From NCBI RefSeq assembly GCF_016508585.1, contig NZ_JADVOP010000002.1, positions 109,446 through 173,445 on the forward strand: a stretch of 64,000 nt of DNA, in the 5' to 3' direction. The notes under the pieces were generated by a model, which searched no databases, was not told the DNA's origin, and worked only from the letters and a program-made list of their open reading frames with translations. The DNA comes from Acinetobacter baumannii. Lineage in GTDB: Bacteria; Pseudomonadota; Gammaproteobacteria; Pseudomonadales; Moraxellaceae. Below are positions 28,880 to 41,175 of the stretch, in pieces; positions within the stretch are counted from its first letter, which is position 1, and every line of letters begins with the position of its first letter. Position numbers and translations under genes: made by a program.

Positions 28880-29452
28880 ATTACCTCTAGAGTTTTAATA
28901 TTAGTTTTGAGAAATACGAAGACTTGGTGAGATTAGATTTATTCTTTCATTAAAAACACGGTGAAAAAATAAACATATTATTTATTAATAACGATTTTTT
29001 AGATCAAAGATTAAGGTAAAAGTATTGTTGTTTTGTGACTATAAGTTAACCAAAATGGAAAGAAGCTGCATGAAAATTAAATTTATTTGGTATTTATTCA
29101 GTGAATACTTTAGCTTGAAAATCATGTCAGTGCTGTTCGTCTATTTTTCAAAGCTCGCATTCTTATTGTACACTTACCTTAAATAATCGATCCGTTCTAG
29201 CTACAAAATTATGTTTATTTCCAAAATATTGATGATTTTCAGTAAAAATGCTTAATTTTTGTGCGATTATTGGCTTTAATGTACTATTTGTGATGTACCA
29301 TTTTTTTTCGAAATGTCGTTATCACAGATCTTACGTTGACTCTCATACCATGAAGGCTGATACTCTCAGGGTTAATTTTAAGCAAATCGGTTCGTAGGAG
29401 TCGAGTCATAAGCTCGGTTCTCAAAAACACAATCAACAGCAAGGGGCTATAT
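28880..29452. promoter_or_regulatory. Divergent fadE / monomeric icd intergenic region
   Basis: About 570 AT-rich bp. The right part holds the exact 18-nt sequence AAATGTCGTTATCACAGA (29311-29328), shared with the region before sthA (326-343). A short ORF encoding a 38-residue hydrophobic peptide lies at 29070-29186 (separate entry). AAGGGG at 29440-29445 is the likely ribosome site of icd. Confidence 0.5.
29070..29186 (+). CDS. Possible small membrane peptide, 38 aa
   Basis: ATG 29070 is preceded by GGAAAG, and the frame reads MKIKFIWYLFSEYF followed by a hydrophobic segment ending LYTYLK. It would be a single-span peptide with basic ends. A 39-codon frame can arise by chance in AT-rich DNA, so this is only a candidate. 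Confidence 0.22.
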   Translation: MKIKFIWYLFSEYFSLKIMSVLFVYFSKLAFLLYTYLK

Positions 29453-31684
<2,232 letters not shown>

Positions 31685-31722
31685 GCCATTTGGTTTATCG
31701 CCAATCGCGTGAAAGATGATTG

Positions 31723-31752
31723 AAAATCGGTGTCTAGGCACCGATTTTTTTA
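31723..31752 (+). terminator. Terminator of monomeric icd
   Basis: ATCGGTG (31726-31732) pairs with CACCGAT (31739-31745), extended by A/T pairs and followed by a run of T. Confidence 0.88.
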
Positions 31753-31830
31753 TGATCCAGGTGTGTCATTGTGCTGAATCCAATAGGAATCAAGACCTTG
31801 TGCAGCTGATGATTTAATAAATATAGTCAA

Positions 31831-31856
31831 TAAAAAAGCCCACCAAAGTGAGCTTT
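31831..31856 (-). terminator. Terminator of rluE
   Basis: On the minus strand AGCTCAC (31848-31854) pairs with GTGGGCT (31837-31843), including one G-U pair, and is followed by TTTTTT. Confidence 0.8.
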
Positions 31857-31871
31857 AATCATCATCAAAGT

Positions 31872-32660
31872 CTAACGCCCATTACGTCCACGACCTCGTG
31901 GAGCTTTGGTGTTTGGACGCGTAGTTCCATTGGTCTTGCGACGTGGTTTTTCACTGTCATCCATCTGCCAAATACGTTTGGTTCCTGATTTTTTTGTAGA
32001 ACCATCTTTGTTTTTGCGTACCATCGGTTTACCGCCTGTACCTCCTGGTTTTTTAACATAAGAGCGTGAACGATAAGGCTCTTCAGCAGGTACATTTTGA
32101 AAATCAGGATAAAGCAAAGGTTCGATTTCTTTGGTTTCACCGGGTTCTAAACCCATTTGAACTAAATCAATTGTGCCAATCTTGGTGCGAATTAAACGTA
32201 AAGTTGGAAAACCGACAGCTGAAGTCATACGGCGAACTTGACGATTACGACCTTCACAGATCGAGATTTCCACCCATGAAGTTGGAATATTGGCGCGGAA
32301 GCGTACAGGAGGATCACGATCCCATAGCCATTCAGGCTGTTCTACTTTAGCAGCTTGAGCGGGCAAGGTCATACCGTCTTTTAACTCAACACCTTTACGT
32401 AACTGTTCAAGTGCTTCTTCTGTGATATTACCATCCACTTGAACCAGATAGGTTTTAAACTTTTTATTGCTCGGATTGGTAATATACTGATTCAGACCAC
32501 CATGATCAGTTAAAAAAACTAAACCTTCTGAGTCCATATCAAGACGACCGGCTATACGTAAGCTTGGATCGTCAACAAAGTCAGATATGGTCATATGTGC
32601 TTCGTCTTTACGAAATTGGGAGAGGACGTCATAGGGTTTGTTTAGAATGACAATTTTCAC
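31872..32660 (-). CDS. rluE: 23S rRNA pseudouridine synthase, RluE-type
   Basis: Member of the RsuA/RluB/E/F family that makes a pseudouridine in 23S rRNA (position 2457 for RluE). There is no S4 domain at the N-terminus (MKIVILNKPYDVLSQFRKD), as in RluE. The catalytic Asp is in AGRLDMDSEGLVFLTD near residue 41. CEGRNRQVRRMTSAVGFPTLRLIR is the conserved C-terminal core. At 262 residues it is about 45 longer than E. coli RluE (217); the extra tail from about 200 on is very basic and Gly/Arg/Lys-rich, probably RNA-binding. Exact target base is inferred. Confidence 0.87.
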   Translation of the reverse strand: MKIVILNKPYDVLSQFRKDEAHMTISDFVDDPSLRIAGRLDMDSEGLVFLTDHGGLNQYITNPSNKKFKTYLVQVDGNITEEALEQLRKGVELKDGMTLPAQAAKVEQPEWLWDRDPPVRFRANIPTSWVEISICEGRNRQVRRMTSAVGFPTLRLIRTKIGTIDLVQMGLEPGETKEIEPLLYPDFQNVPAEEPYRSRSYVKKPGGTGGKPMVRKNKDGSTKKSGTKRIWQMDDSEKPRRKTNGTTRPNTKAPRGRGRNGR

Positions 32661-33241
32661 TTTAAGCCACTAATAGATATAAATAAAATTTTGGGGAGTT
32701 TAATTTGAGACCCAATAAATACCCATTTGATTAAAAATAGGGGGGTTAGGTTGCAAAAAGCCCAGTTGATTGTGGACTACTATAACAGATTCAGCTTTGT
32801 ATTCTTCAATTTTATTTGTCATTCAGCAGGAGGAGTAAAAGAGCGCCTGACTTTGATTTTAGATTTTTGAATATTTACAGGGGGCGCTGGTTTTCTTTAA
32901 AAAATACTGACTACAGTCATTTATTGGTTTTTTAATGCATCAAGATTCAAATCGGGGGAGCGTTCTATAAACTTTATTGATTTATTTTAAGAATCAAAAA
33001 ATTATTGATTTTGTAGAACTAAAAGAAAGCTATGATTTTTATAAAAAATACATTCTATAAAAGCATTAAATCATGAAACAATGCGTTTTATTAAGTTGAG
33101 AAATGTTGTTATTCCTCGTATAAATCTCAAAAAATGATCGAATTCGATTACACTGATCTTGCTAAAAAAGTGGTCGCAAATATTGCTCATAGCGCAATTT
33201 TTTTGGATTTACTCACTATAAGAAAATGGAGATCCTGAACA
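32661..33241. promoter_or_regulatory. Divergent rluE / dimeric icd intergenic region
   Basis: About 580 bp with no supported gene. AGCGCC (32842-32847) and GGCGCT (32883-32888) followed by GGTTTTCTTT form a weak terminator-like stem on the plus strand, and AGGAGGAG at 32829-32836 resembles a ribosome site without a following start codon. GGAGAT before 33242 is the icd ribosome site. Confidence 0.4.
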
Positions 33242-34498
33242 ATGGGTTATCAGAAGATCGTAGTACCTGCGGATGGTAGCAAAATTACTGTAAATGCAGA
33301 CTTGTCACTCAATGTACCAAACCATCCGATTATTCCTTTCATTGAGGGAGATGGTATTGGTGTCGACATTACACCTGCGATGAAAGCGGTGGTCGATGCC
33401 GCAATTCAAAAAGCTTATAGTGGCAAGCGTTCGATCGAATGGATGGAAGTTTATTGTGGTGAAAAAGCGAATAAAATTTATGGCACTTACATGCCTGAAG
33501 AGACTTTCGAAGCTTTAAGGGAATTTGTTGTATCAATTAAAGGCCCACTCACAACGCCTGTCGGTGGCGGTATTCGTTCTCTAAATGTGGCTTTACGTCA
33601 AGAATTAGATCTATATGTGTGTGTACGACCAGTGCGTTGGTTTAAGGGCGTCCCGTCACCCGTTCAACATCCTGAACAAACAGATATGGTGATTTTCCGA
33701 GAAAACTCAGAAGATATCTATGCGGGTATCGAATGGAAAGCAGACTCTCCTGAAGCTAAAAAAGTAATTAAATTTCTGAAGGAAGAAATGGGGGTCACTA
33801 AAATCCGTTTTGAGGACAATTGTGGTATCGGAATTAAGCCTGTTTCAAAAGAAGGGACTCAGCGACTAGTCCGTAAGGCGATTCAGTTTGCAATCGATAA
33901 TGATAAGCCAAGTGTTACTTTAGTGCATAAAGGCAATATTATGAAATACACTGAAGGTGCTTTTAAGGAGTGGGGCTACGAGCTCGCATTGGATCGCTTT
34001 GGTGGTGAGCTGATTGATGGTGGTCCTTGGGTTAAAATTAAAAACCCTAAAACAGGCAAAGACATCATTATTAAAGATGTGATTGCTGATGCTTTTTTAC
34101 AGCAAATTCTAATGCGCCCTGCTGAATATTCGGTGATCGCCACCTTGAATTTAAATGGTGATTACATATCTGATGCACTTGCCGCAGAAGTAGGCGGTAT
34201 AGGTATTGCGCCGGGTGCAAATATTGGTGGTGCAATTTCTGTATATGAAGCAACACACGGTACAGCGCCCAAATATGCTGGACAAGATAAGGTAAATCCT
34301 GGATCCATTATTCTTTCAGCAGAAATGATGCTGCGTGATATGGGCTGGATCGAAGCTGCCGATTTAATTATCAAAGGTGTTTCAGGTGCGATCTCTGCAA
34401 AAACAGTTACTTATGATTTTGAGCGTTTAATGCCAGGCGCTACTTTGTTGCGTTGTTCAGAATTCGGACAGGCGATTATTGAAAATATGGATAATTAA
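33242..34498 (+). CDS. icd: NADP-dependent isocitrate dehydrogenase, dimeric type
   Basis: 418 residues, very similar to E. coli Icd (416). Visible: substrate loop [13 protein letters not shown] containing the serine that AceK phosphorylates in E. coli (Ser113), [25 protein letters not shown], and the NADP-binding stretch [13 protein letters not shown] with [11 protein letters not shown] near the end. Preserved Ser suggests possible AceK control, though aceK is not in this window. It co-exists with a monomeric enzyme 1.6 kb upstream on the same strand, each with its own terminator. Confidence 0.95.
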   Translation: MGYQKIVVPADGSKITVNADLSLNVPNHPIIPFIEGDGIGVDITPAMKAVVDAAIQKAYSGKRSIEWMEVYCGEKANKIYGTYMPEETFEALREFVVSIKGPLTTPVGGGIRSLNVALRQELDLYVCVRPVRWFKGVPSPVQHPEQTDMVIFRENSEDIYAGIEWKADSPEAKKVIKFLKEEMGVTKIRFEDNCGIGIKPVSKEGTQRLVRKAIQFAIDNDKPSVTLVHKGNIMKYTEGAFKEWGYELALDRFGGELIDGGPWVKIKNPKTGKDIIIKDVIADAFLQQILMRPAEYSVIATLNLNGDYISDALAAEVGGIGIAPGANIGGAISVYEATHGTAPKYAGQDKVNPGSIILSAEMMLRDMGWIEAADLIIKGVSGAISAKTVTYDFERLMPGATLLRCSEFGQAIIENMDN

Positions 34499-34518
34499 TC
34501 TAAAGACAAGATCATCAG

Positions 34519-34545
34519 AGGTCTGCCAAGTGCAGACCTTTTATT
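34519..34545 (+). terminator. Terminator of dimeric icd
   Basis: AGGTCTGC (34519-34526), loop CAAGT, GCAGACCT (34532-34539), then TTTATT. Confidence 0.88.
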
Positions 34546-34558
34546 ATTGATTGATGTT

Positions 34559-34591
34559 CTCTGTTAAAGTGTGACAAACACTTTAACAGAG
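34559..34591. repeat. Perfect 14-bp inverted repeat after icd
   Basis: CTCTGTTAAAGTGT (34559-34572) and its exact complement at 34578-34591 with loop GACAA. It lies 20 bp past the icd terminator and has no T-run, so an operator or RNA stem are alternatives. Confidence 0.6.
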
Positions 34592-34746
34592 CTAGGAGCA
34601 ACCTAAACATTTCTACTTTGATGATTGTTGAATGGATTTAAAGGTTGGACAAGTATTCCGCGATTATTTGAGTGATTTTCAACTTTAGATTGTTTTGAAT
34701 GATATGCGAGAGATAGGATACATATCACTTTGATAAGAATGAAATA

Positions 34747-34809
34747 ATGTCTATTCGTCTTTCGACAGCTGTAGACCTACAAATAATTGATCCTTGGTCT
34801 ATGACTTAA
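34747..34809 (+). pseudogene. Possible remnant of a GNAT acetyltransferase N-terminus
   Basis: A 20-codon frame reads MSIRLSTAVDLQIID and then stops. The start resembles the first strand and helix of GNAT acetyltransferases (IRxATxxDLxxI). Nothing further of such a domain follows. It may be a degraded gene end or chance. The rest of the 34499-34913 gap shows only the terminator and the inverted repeat. Confidence 0.22.
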
Positions 34810-34913
34810 CTCCGCTTTAGGCTGCTTGCGATTGTACTTAGTATGAATTGCTGTAGACTAGATTTAGATTTTATTCATACGTTAACTTATTATATTTAAA
34901 AAGGTTGAGTTCC

Positions 34914-35399
34914 ATGAATACAGAAATAGATCCATACGTATTGGTTGCACCTGTTCATCAGCTTAATTTTATTCATCAAGATCAACAATGCATTGATAAA
35001 AATATCACAGCATCACAAGCTTATCGCTTGATGACCAGCACACCACCAAAATGGTTAAAGATTGCGTTTAAAATCCGAGACTTTTTAAGTCAACATTTAG
35101 GCGGTGTACAGCCGATTCAAGGTTTTAATCCTTTCGTTCAGGCGCCGCTTGAGCAGGGTGGTAAAGCAGATTTTTTCGAGGTGATTAAGGTATCAGATCA
35201 GGAGCTTTTTTTACAATCAACGGATAAGCACTTAAGTGTCTTGGTGGTATTGCAGATTCTTCCATACAATGAGCAAAAAAATCAGCTTAAAATCTCGACC
35301 AGTGTGGTGACCTATAATCTTTTTGGTAAAATTTATATGCTTCCTGTGGGTATGGTGCATGGTGCGATTGTTCGTAATCTGTTGAGAAATTTGAAATAG
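34914..35399 (+). CDS. DUF2867-like protein
   Basis: 161 residues from ATG 34914 (an upstream in-frame TTG is unlikely). The central part (TPPKWLKIAFKIRDFLSQHLGG...FFEVIKVSDQELFLQSTDKHLSVLVVL) and the end (YMLPVGMVHGAIVRNLLRNL) match the general form of DUF2867 proteins, small START-like domains of unknown function. No signal peptide. It is monocistronic. Confidence 0.7.
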   Translation: MNTEIDPYVLVAPVHQLNFIHQDQQCIDKNITASQAYRLMTSTPPKWLKIAFKIRDFLSQHLGGVQPIQGFNPFVQAPLEQGGKADFFEVIKVSDQELFLQSTDKHLSVLVVLQILPYNEQKNQLKISTSVVTYNLFGKIYMLPVGMVHGAIVRNLLRNLK

Positions 35400-35571
35400 C
35401 ATAAAATTTACAACACTCTAAATATGACAAAATGCTGTAAAAACTTGGCAAAAAAAGTCATATTTCCCCCTTTATTGTGATAAGAAAAACAGAAATTAAA
35501 AAAACTCCTGTGTAAATAGCAATTTAGATTATTTATTGATATTTTGTTAAAACTTGAAGGGAGTGTATGTT

Positions 35572-35928
35572 GTGAAAAAAATCGTGCTGGTCGTTTTAGC
35601 TTTAGGATTTTCTCATCACGTTTTGGCTAAAGAAGTACACAAGTGTGTGGTGAAGGGTTCAGTGACTTATCAGTCTCGACCATGTGCAGGTACAGTAATC
35701 CCCAATCAACAACAGCAGCTTCAGCAAAAATTGACTCAACGCACGGCTACTCAAAACCCACAACAACAAGTAAAGTCCCAACCAGAGACACACAGGTATT
35801 CTCAACAGCAGCATCTTCAACGCCATTCAAGTAATGGCACGAGCAATGAAATCCCCGATACAGTGGAAGGAAAGAAGAAGAGTCTAGCAATCGCGCAAGC
35901 TGCTTATCAGTCTGCTAAGGATCGCTGA
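35572..35928 (+). CDS. Exported protein with DUF4124-like N-terminus
   Basis: 118 residues from GTG 35572; AAGGGAG at 35557-35563 is correctly spaced for this start. A signal peptide (KKIVLVVLALGFSHHVLA) is followed by KEVHKCVVKGSVTYQSRPCAG, which resembles DUF4124 (aromatic, Pro and Cys around a small strand). The rest is Gln-rich low-complexity (about 45-90) and ends in a short basic helix. Likely periplasmic; function unknown. Confidence 0.68.
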   Translation: MKKIVLVVLALGFSHHVLAKEVHKCVVKGSVTYQSRPCAGTVIPNQQQQLQQKLTQRTATQNPQQQVKSQPETHRYSQQQHLQRHSSNGTSNEIPDTVEGKKKSLAIAQAAYQSAKDR

Positions 35929-36101
35929 TTTACAATATGATCTCTGATGCACTGGCTTAAAAGAGAGGTTAAAGCAGCATTCTGAGTAAGCCCTTTGACA
36001 AAGTGAATGGTCATTTTTCAAATTTAGATTTTTGCTATATTGAGTAAGTTTGTTCTGTTATATTATTCTGTTTACTTAAATGTACTGAAAGATTTAAATG
36101 T

Positions 36102-36341
36102 ATGTCACAGACTCGTTCGAAGAAATTTCCTAAAGTTTATCTGCTCGCTGCATTGGGACTATTATTTCCAGTTTTTTTAGTGGGAATGGCATTTTTAGCT
36201 GCAAAAAGTGATGCAGAAACTCAGCGAGAGTATGATCGCATTCGTCAAGAACATGCAGAAAGGATTGAATTGCAAAAACAACAGCAAAAATCGCAACAAA
36301 ATAGCATTCAATCGACTCAGGATTCTACAACTGTATCTTAA
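36102..36341 (+). CDS. Small single-span membrane protein
   Basis: 79 residues. A basic N-terminus (MSQTRSKKFPK) and one membrane span (about 12-35) are followed by a charged helix (AETQREYDRIRQEHAERIELQKQQQK) that could form a coiled coil, and a Ser/Thr/Gln tail. No family recognised. It ends at the bidirectional terminator shared with argG. Confidence 0.6.
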   Translation: MSQTRSKKFPKVYLLAALGLLFPVFLVGMAFLAAKSDAETQREYDRIRQEHAERIELQKQQQKSQQNSIQSTQDSTTVS

Positions 36342-36370
36342 TCAGATCATATCAAAAAGCATTGACCAAT

Positions 36371-36400
36371 AAAAACCGCCATGTGGCGGTTTTTATTTTT
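36371..36400. terminator. Bidirectional terminator, small membrane gene / argG
   Basis: AAAACCGCC (36372-36380), loop ATGT, GGCGGTTTT (36385-36393), with T-runs for both directions. Confidence 0.92.
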
Positions 36401-36408
36401 AAACTCAA

Positions 36409-37764
<1,356 letters not shown>

Positions 37765-37994
37765 CTATTTCGAAAGAGGCACCACATACACGGGTGACCA
37801 TTGAGAATTTTATAAACGCGGTATTGTAGCACTTTTTCGGTCAATGTTTTATGGGATTTAAATGTTAACATTGAAAAAAAATAACAATTTATAGCGTGTA
37901 AGTCATTTACTTAAATTACGGTGAGTACTGTTGGCTAAATTGTTGAGATCACTCAAATGAAGCAAGTGCAATTTTAAATAAATGGCTATAATGA

Positions 37995-38348
37995 ATGACT
38001 AATTTAAAAAAACATACTCATATGCAGCTAAATAAAACACTTTACTATACACATAATACTTTTTTTGGCTTTTATGCGGTTTTGCTTCTTTTGTTCATTT
38101 TTTTCGCACTCACATCTGGATTTAGAACTGCTGGATTTTTAGATGTGCTCTTTGTATTGAGTATATTGGTTGCTTTGGCCTATATGCATTATAAAGCTGC
38201 GATCGAAGTAGAAAGGGGGAGCGAAATAGGTAAATTGATATCTACGATAGTGGGTTGCTTATTGTTAATTGGATTCCCTGTTGGTACCTGTATTGGGCTT
38301 TTGATTCTGTTGAATGTACGAAAAACCAAATGGCAATCTGGGAATTGA
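37995..38348 (+). CDS. Small membrane protein, unknown
   Basis: 117 residues, or 108 from the internal ATG at 38022. Three membrane spans (about 24-45, 50-68, 82-106) with short charged loops (HYKAAIEVERGSEIG) and a basic end. No recognised family. Not obviously linked with either neighbour: argG is divergent and the LysR gene convergent. Confidence 0.55.
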   Translation: MTNLKKHTHMQLNKTLYYTHNTFFGFYAVLLLLFIFFALTSGFRTAGFLDVLFVLSILVALAYMHYKAAIEVERGSEIGKLISTIVGCLLLIGFPVGTCIGLLILLNVRKTKWQSGN

Positions 38349-38414
38349 TTTTTTGATCCAACACAAGTCAGACTGGGTTTTTGAAGCTAAAATCATGCTG
38401 ACTGGTGTATTTTA

Positions 38415-39266
38415 TTAAAGCTGATCATTCAATCCAATAAATTGCTTTTCAATCGGAGTAAATACATGTTCACTTCGTGCGATTAAATAAAATCCAATAT
38501 CTCGATATTGTTCCGGTGTTTCCCGATAGTACTCAATATTAAATTTTTTGATCAGTGATTTTGCGATCATTGAGATCCCCATACCCAATTGAGTGAAATT
38601 GACCAATGCTTCATGATCATAAATATGGGTGAGTTCACCTTTGCTTAAATTGTAGTCTGTATAAATATGATCTAATGTGGTGGCATAACAGCATTCTTCT
38701 GAAGCCAACAGAATATTTTGATGGTTGAGACAATCTTCAAGGTTTTCATGGTTAATGACGCTTTTGCCGATAATCACCAATTGATCTTCAGCTTTCTGTA
38801 TATACTGTATATTTTTCTGTTTTGGATGCCCAAGTACATAACCAATATCTAAATTGCCCGATATAATTTCATCTTCGATATAACCTGTTGCACCGGTTTT
38901 CATGGTGATTGAAAGCTCGGGATACGTTTCATAAAGTTGACTGAATGACGGGTAAAAACGCATACCTCCCAAGCTGGTATTGGTTCCAAAACGAAGATAT
39001 TTTTCTTGTTGATAGATTTTATTTTCTGTCTCCTCCCAAGTGAAGATCATTTTTTTGTATTGTTGATAGAGATTCATTCCAGATTCAGTCAGTTCAACGC
39101 CTTTGGGTTTGCGAATGAATAACTGACGTTTGTAATGGTTTTCAATTTTTTTAATTTTTGCGGTCATATTTGACTGTAAATAGTTAAGTTTATTGGCGGC
39201 GGCAGAAATGCTTTTCATTTCAGCAACCGTAACAAATGATTTAATATCCCCAATGTCGATATTCAT
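38415..39266 (-). CDS. LysR-family transcriptional regulator
   Basis: 283 residues. Winged helix at 1-65 (FVTVAEMKSISAAANKLNYLQSNMTAKIKKIE, QLFIRKPKGVELTESG) and a substrate-binding domain after residue 90. The helix-turn-helix is unusual in ending ...NYLQSNMTAKIK rather than the usual QPALS form, but this variant (SNVTARIK) exists. Divergent from the EamA transporter with a 149-bp gap, so it probably controls that gene in response to an unknown small molecule. Confidence 0.9.
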   Translation of the reverse strand: MNIDIGDIKSFVTVAEMKSISAAANKLNYLQSNMTAKIKKIENHYKRQLFIRKPKGVELTESGMNLYQQYKKMIFTWEETENKIYQQEKYLRFGTNTSLGGMRFYPSFSQLYETYPELSITMKTGATGYIEDEIISGNLDIGYVLGHPKQKNIQYIQKAEDQLVIIGKSVINHENLEDCLNHQNILLASEECCYATTLDHIYTDYNLSKGELTHIYDHEALVNFTQLGMGISMIAKSLIKKFNIEYYRETPEQYRDIGFYLIARSEHVFTPIEKQFIGLNDQL

Positions 39267-39415
39267 TGTAATTCCTTAAGCTATTGCAATTTTGATGGCA
39301 CATCAAAATTTCAGATACATTAAAAAAAATGATGGATATATTAAAACATAGCATTATTCATGATGTCATTTGTTTTTTAAACTGTACTGACTTTCCATCT
39401 GCATGAGTACAGCAA

Positions 39416-40333
39416 ATGAATCTTAGAGTAATGGCTGCAATCGTTTTGTTGTGTCTCGTTTGGGGATCATTATGGGGACTGGTCAAACACAGTTTGCAGG
39501 TTTTCCCTCCATTTCTATTTATTTCTACACGCTTGATTTTAGCCGCACTCACCTTGATGTTGGTTCAACGTTTATTGCGTAAATCCATTCTTCCTCAAAG
39601 AGGAGAATGGAAAAAGCTGATGGTTTCAAGCATGATGATTTGTATTGGTTTTTATGCAACTCAGACTTTCGCGATGCAATTTGTAGATTCTGGACTGTCA
39701 GCAGTTTTGGTCTTTACTATGCCGATTTTTATTGGTGTGCTGGCACATTATGTGCTCAAAGAACGTTTAAATACACAAAAAATGTTTGGATTGGTTTTGG
39801 GTACATTGGGCTTGATTGCAATTCTTTGGCCGCAATTACATGATTTGCATTTCAATCTCTCTTTGATTGGACAAGCCTTTTTAATCTTGTCTGGTTTTTT
39901 CTGGGCATTGACCACAGTTTATATCAAACAGAATTTTGCAACCTATGACAAAATGAAACTGACGATTTGGCAGTTATTGATGGGTGGATTTGTAATCTTC
40001 ATTGGGGCAATGATTTTTGAACCGATTGATTTGCATGTATGGATGAATCCACTGAATGATTCTATGCTGTTTTACATTGCAGTGGTCGGAACAGGATTTG
40101 CTTTTGCTCTCTGGAACTGGATTGTGAGTCAGGTGGATACTTTTGTAGCTTCAATCTCAATTATGTGTATTCCGATTTTAAGCTTGTTTTTTGGGTATAT
40201 GCTTTGGCATGAACCGATCACACTCAATATTTTGATAGGTGCAGCTTTTATTTGTTCGGGCATTATTTTGAGTTCTTTAAACATTCAAATGAAAAAGAAA
40301 GCCAATTCGAGATTGAGCTGTGAGCATCATTAA
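39416..40333 (+). CDS. EamA-family (DMT superfamily) transporter
   Basis: 305 residues with about ten membrane spans and two EamA repeats (about 5-135 and 145-290). Typical features: LCLVWGSLWGLVKHSL at the start, YATQTFAMQFVDSGLSAVLVF, LGTLGLIAILWPQ and, in the second half, WNWIVSQVDTFVASIS. Such carriers export amino acids or metabolites; the substrate cannot be told. The start ATG 39416 overlaps no other gene. The divergent LysR gene is its likely regulator. Confidence 0.85.
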   Translation: MNLRVMAAIVLLCLVWGSLWGLVKHSLQVFPPFLFISTRLILAALTLMLVQRLLRKSILPQRGEWKKLMVSSMMICIGFYATQTFAMQFVDSGLSAVLVFTMPIFIGVLAHYVLKERLNTQKMFGLVLGTLGLIAILWPQLHDLHFNLSLIGQAFLILSGFFWALTTVYIKQNFATYDKMKLTIWQLLMGGFVIFIGAMIFEPIDLHVWMNPLNDSMLFYIAVVGTGFAFALWNWIVSQVDTFVASISIMCIPILSLFFGYMLWHEPITLNILIGAAFICSGIILSSLNIQMKKKANSRLSCEHH

Positions 40334-40421
40334 GGCGAATAAGATATTTTTTAACCTGAGTTCGACTTAATTCTATCTATAACTTATTGAAAAAAATAAT
40401 CTTGACGAGCTTGCTAGATCT

Positions 40422-40574
40422 TTATCCATTTTTTGGATCAGCCTGCGGCTCGTCATACTCTTGTATCTGTTTCGGCATGAGCAAAGAAGTGCGCAAGTAC
40501 AATCCACCTGCGTAGCGATATTGCTGTTCACCGTAAAACCTGCGCACAATCAGCAATATATAAAAATAAGTCAA
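40422..40574 (-). CDS. Unrecognised small coding frame or gene remnant
   Basis: On the minus strand a frame from TTG 40574 to TAA 40422 reads a hydrophobic N-terminus (LTYFYILLIV) followed by RRFYGEQQYRYAGGLY and MPKQIQEYDEPQADPKNG. Local G+C and codon choice are higher than in the surrounding AT-rich DNA and look coding. There is no ATG or good ribosome site at the start, so it may be a 50-residue small membrane protein or the tail of a decayed gene. No family recognised. Confidence 0.35.
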   Translation of the reverse strand: MTYFYILLIVRRFYGEQQYRYAGGLYLRTSLLMPKQIQEYDEPQADPKNG

Positions 40575-40989
40575 AAAAATATTGGAAAAAGGAGTCCTGC
40601 CTCAGGCAGTTTTGGATGATGTTGATGAGCATTATATTTTATCAAGCATTTTTATCGAACTCAGTTGAGTTTACTGCAATATTGAAATCATGCTTGTCTA
40701 CAAAATCAGTAAATTTTTACTGATTTTTATTGTTTATCGGATTGATAGGCTGCATCGAAATGTTTAATTTTTAAAATGATCAGACCAATCAGAAAAGCAT
40801 GTGATAAATACCGCAATAAAAACACGTTTTAATTTTGGTTAAAATTTGATTTTTAAACGCCTTTATAGACTAAAGTCGTATAAAATAAAGCTGTTTTTGA
40901 AAAAAACATTTAAAAACAGTTATTTTTAAAATTTTAAAGTCTGAATTATTGATAAAAAATGCATTGATTGCCATATAAATATCCTTAAA

Positions 40990-41004
40990 ATTGGTCATAC
41001 CATT
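40990..41004. promoter_or_regulatory. LldR operator 1
   Basis: ATTGGTCATACCATT, a near-palindrome of the GntR/FadR-subfamily type (TGGT-N-ACCA). The first 13 bases are identical to operator 2, whose centre is 105 bp away. Confidence 0.65.
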
Positions 41005-41094
41005 TTTTAAGTGATCGAGTAACTATTGATCTTTAAATCAGCAAAAATTACTATAAAGTCGAAATATACGTTATTTTTTTGTTTTTAATTTAAT

Positions 41095-41109
41095 ATTGGT
41101 CATACCAAT
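41095..41109. promoter_or_regulatory. LldR operator 2
   Basis: ATTGGTCATACCAAT, an almost perfect palindrome about 65 bp before the lldP start. Paired with operator 1 it would allow DNA looping by LldR, as known for lldPRD in E. coli. Confidence 0.7.
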
Positions 41110-41175
41110 TATTGAGAAATAAATGTGTGACTCTATCAAATTTCACGTTCAGGCAAGCATTTCAAGGAGATGACA

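Larger units (their letters stand above)
40575..41175. promoter_or_regulatory. lldP upstream region with orphan terminator
   Basis: AT-rich region. AAAATCAGTAA (40702-40712) and TTACTGATTTT (40717-40727) form a bidirectional terminator-like stem with no matching gene on the plus strand after EamA, so an unannotated small transcript could end here. Further right are two LldR-type operators (40990 and 41095) and a possible promoter TTGATA (40949) / TATAAA (40974). Confidence 0.45.
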
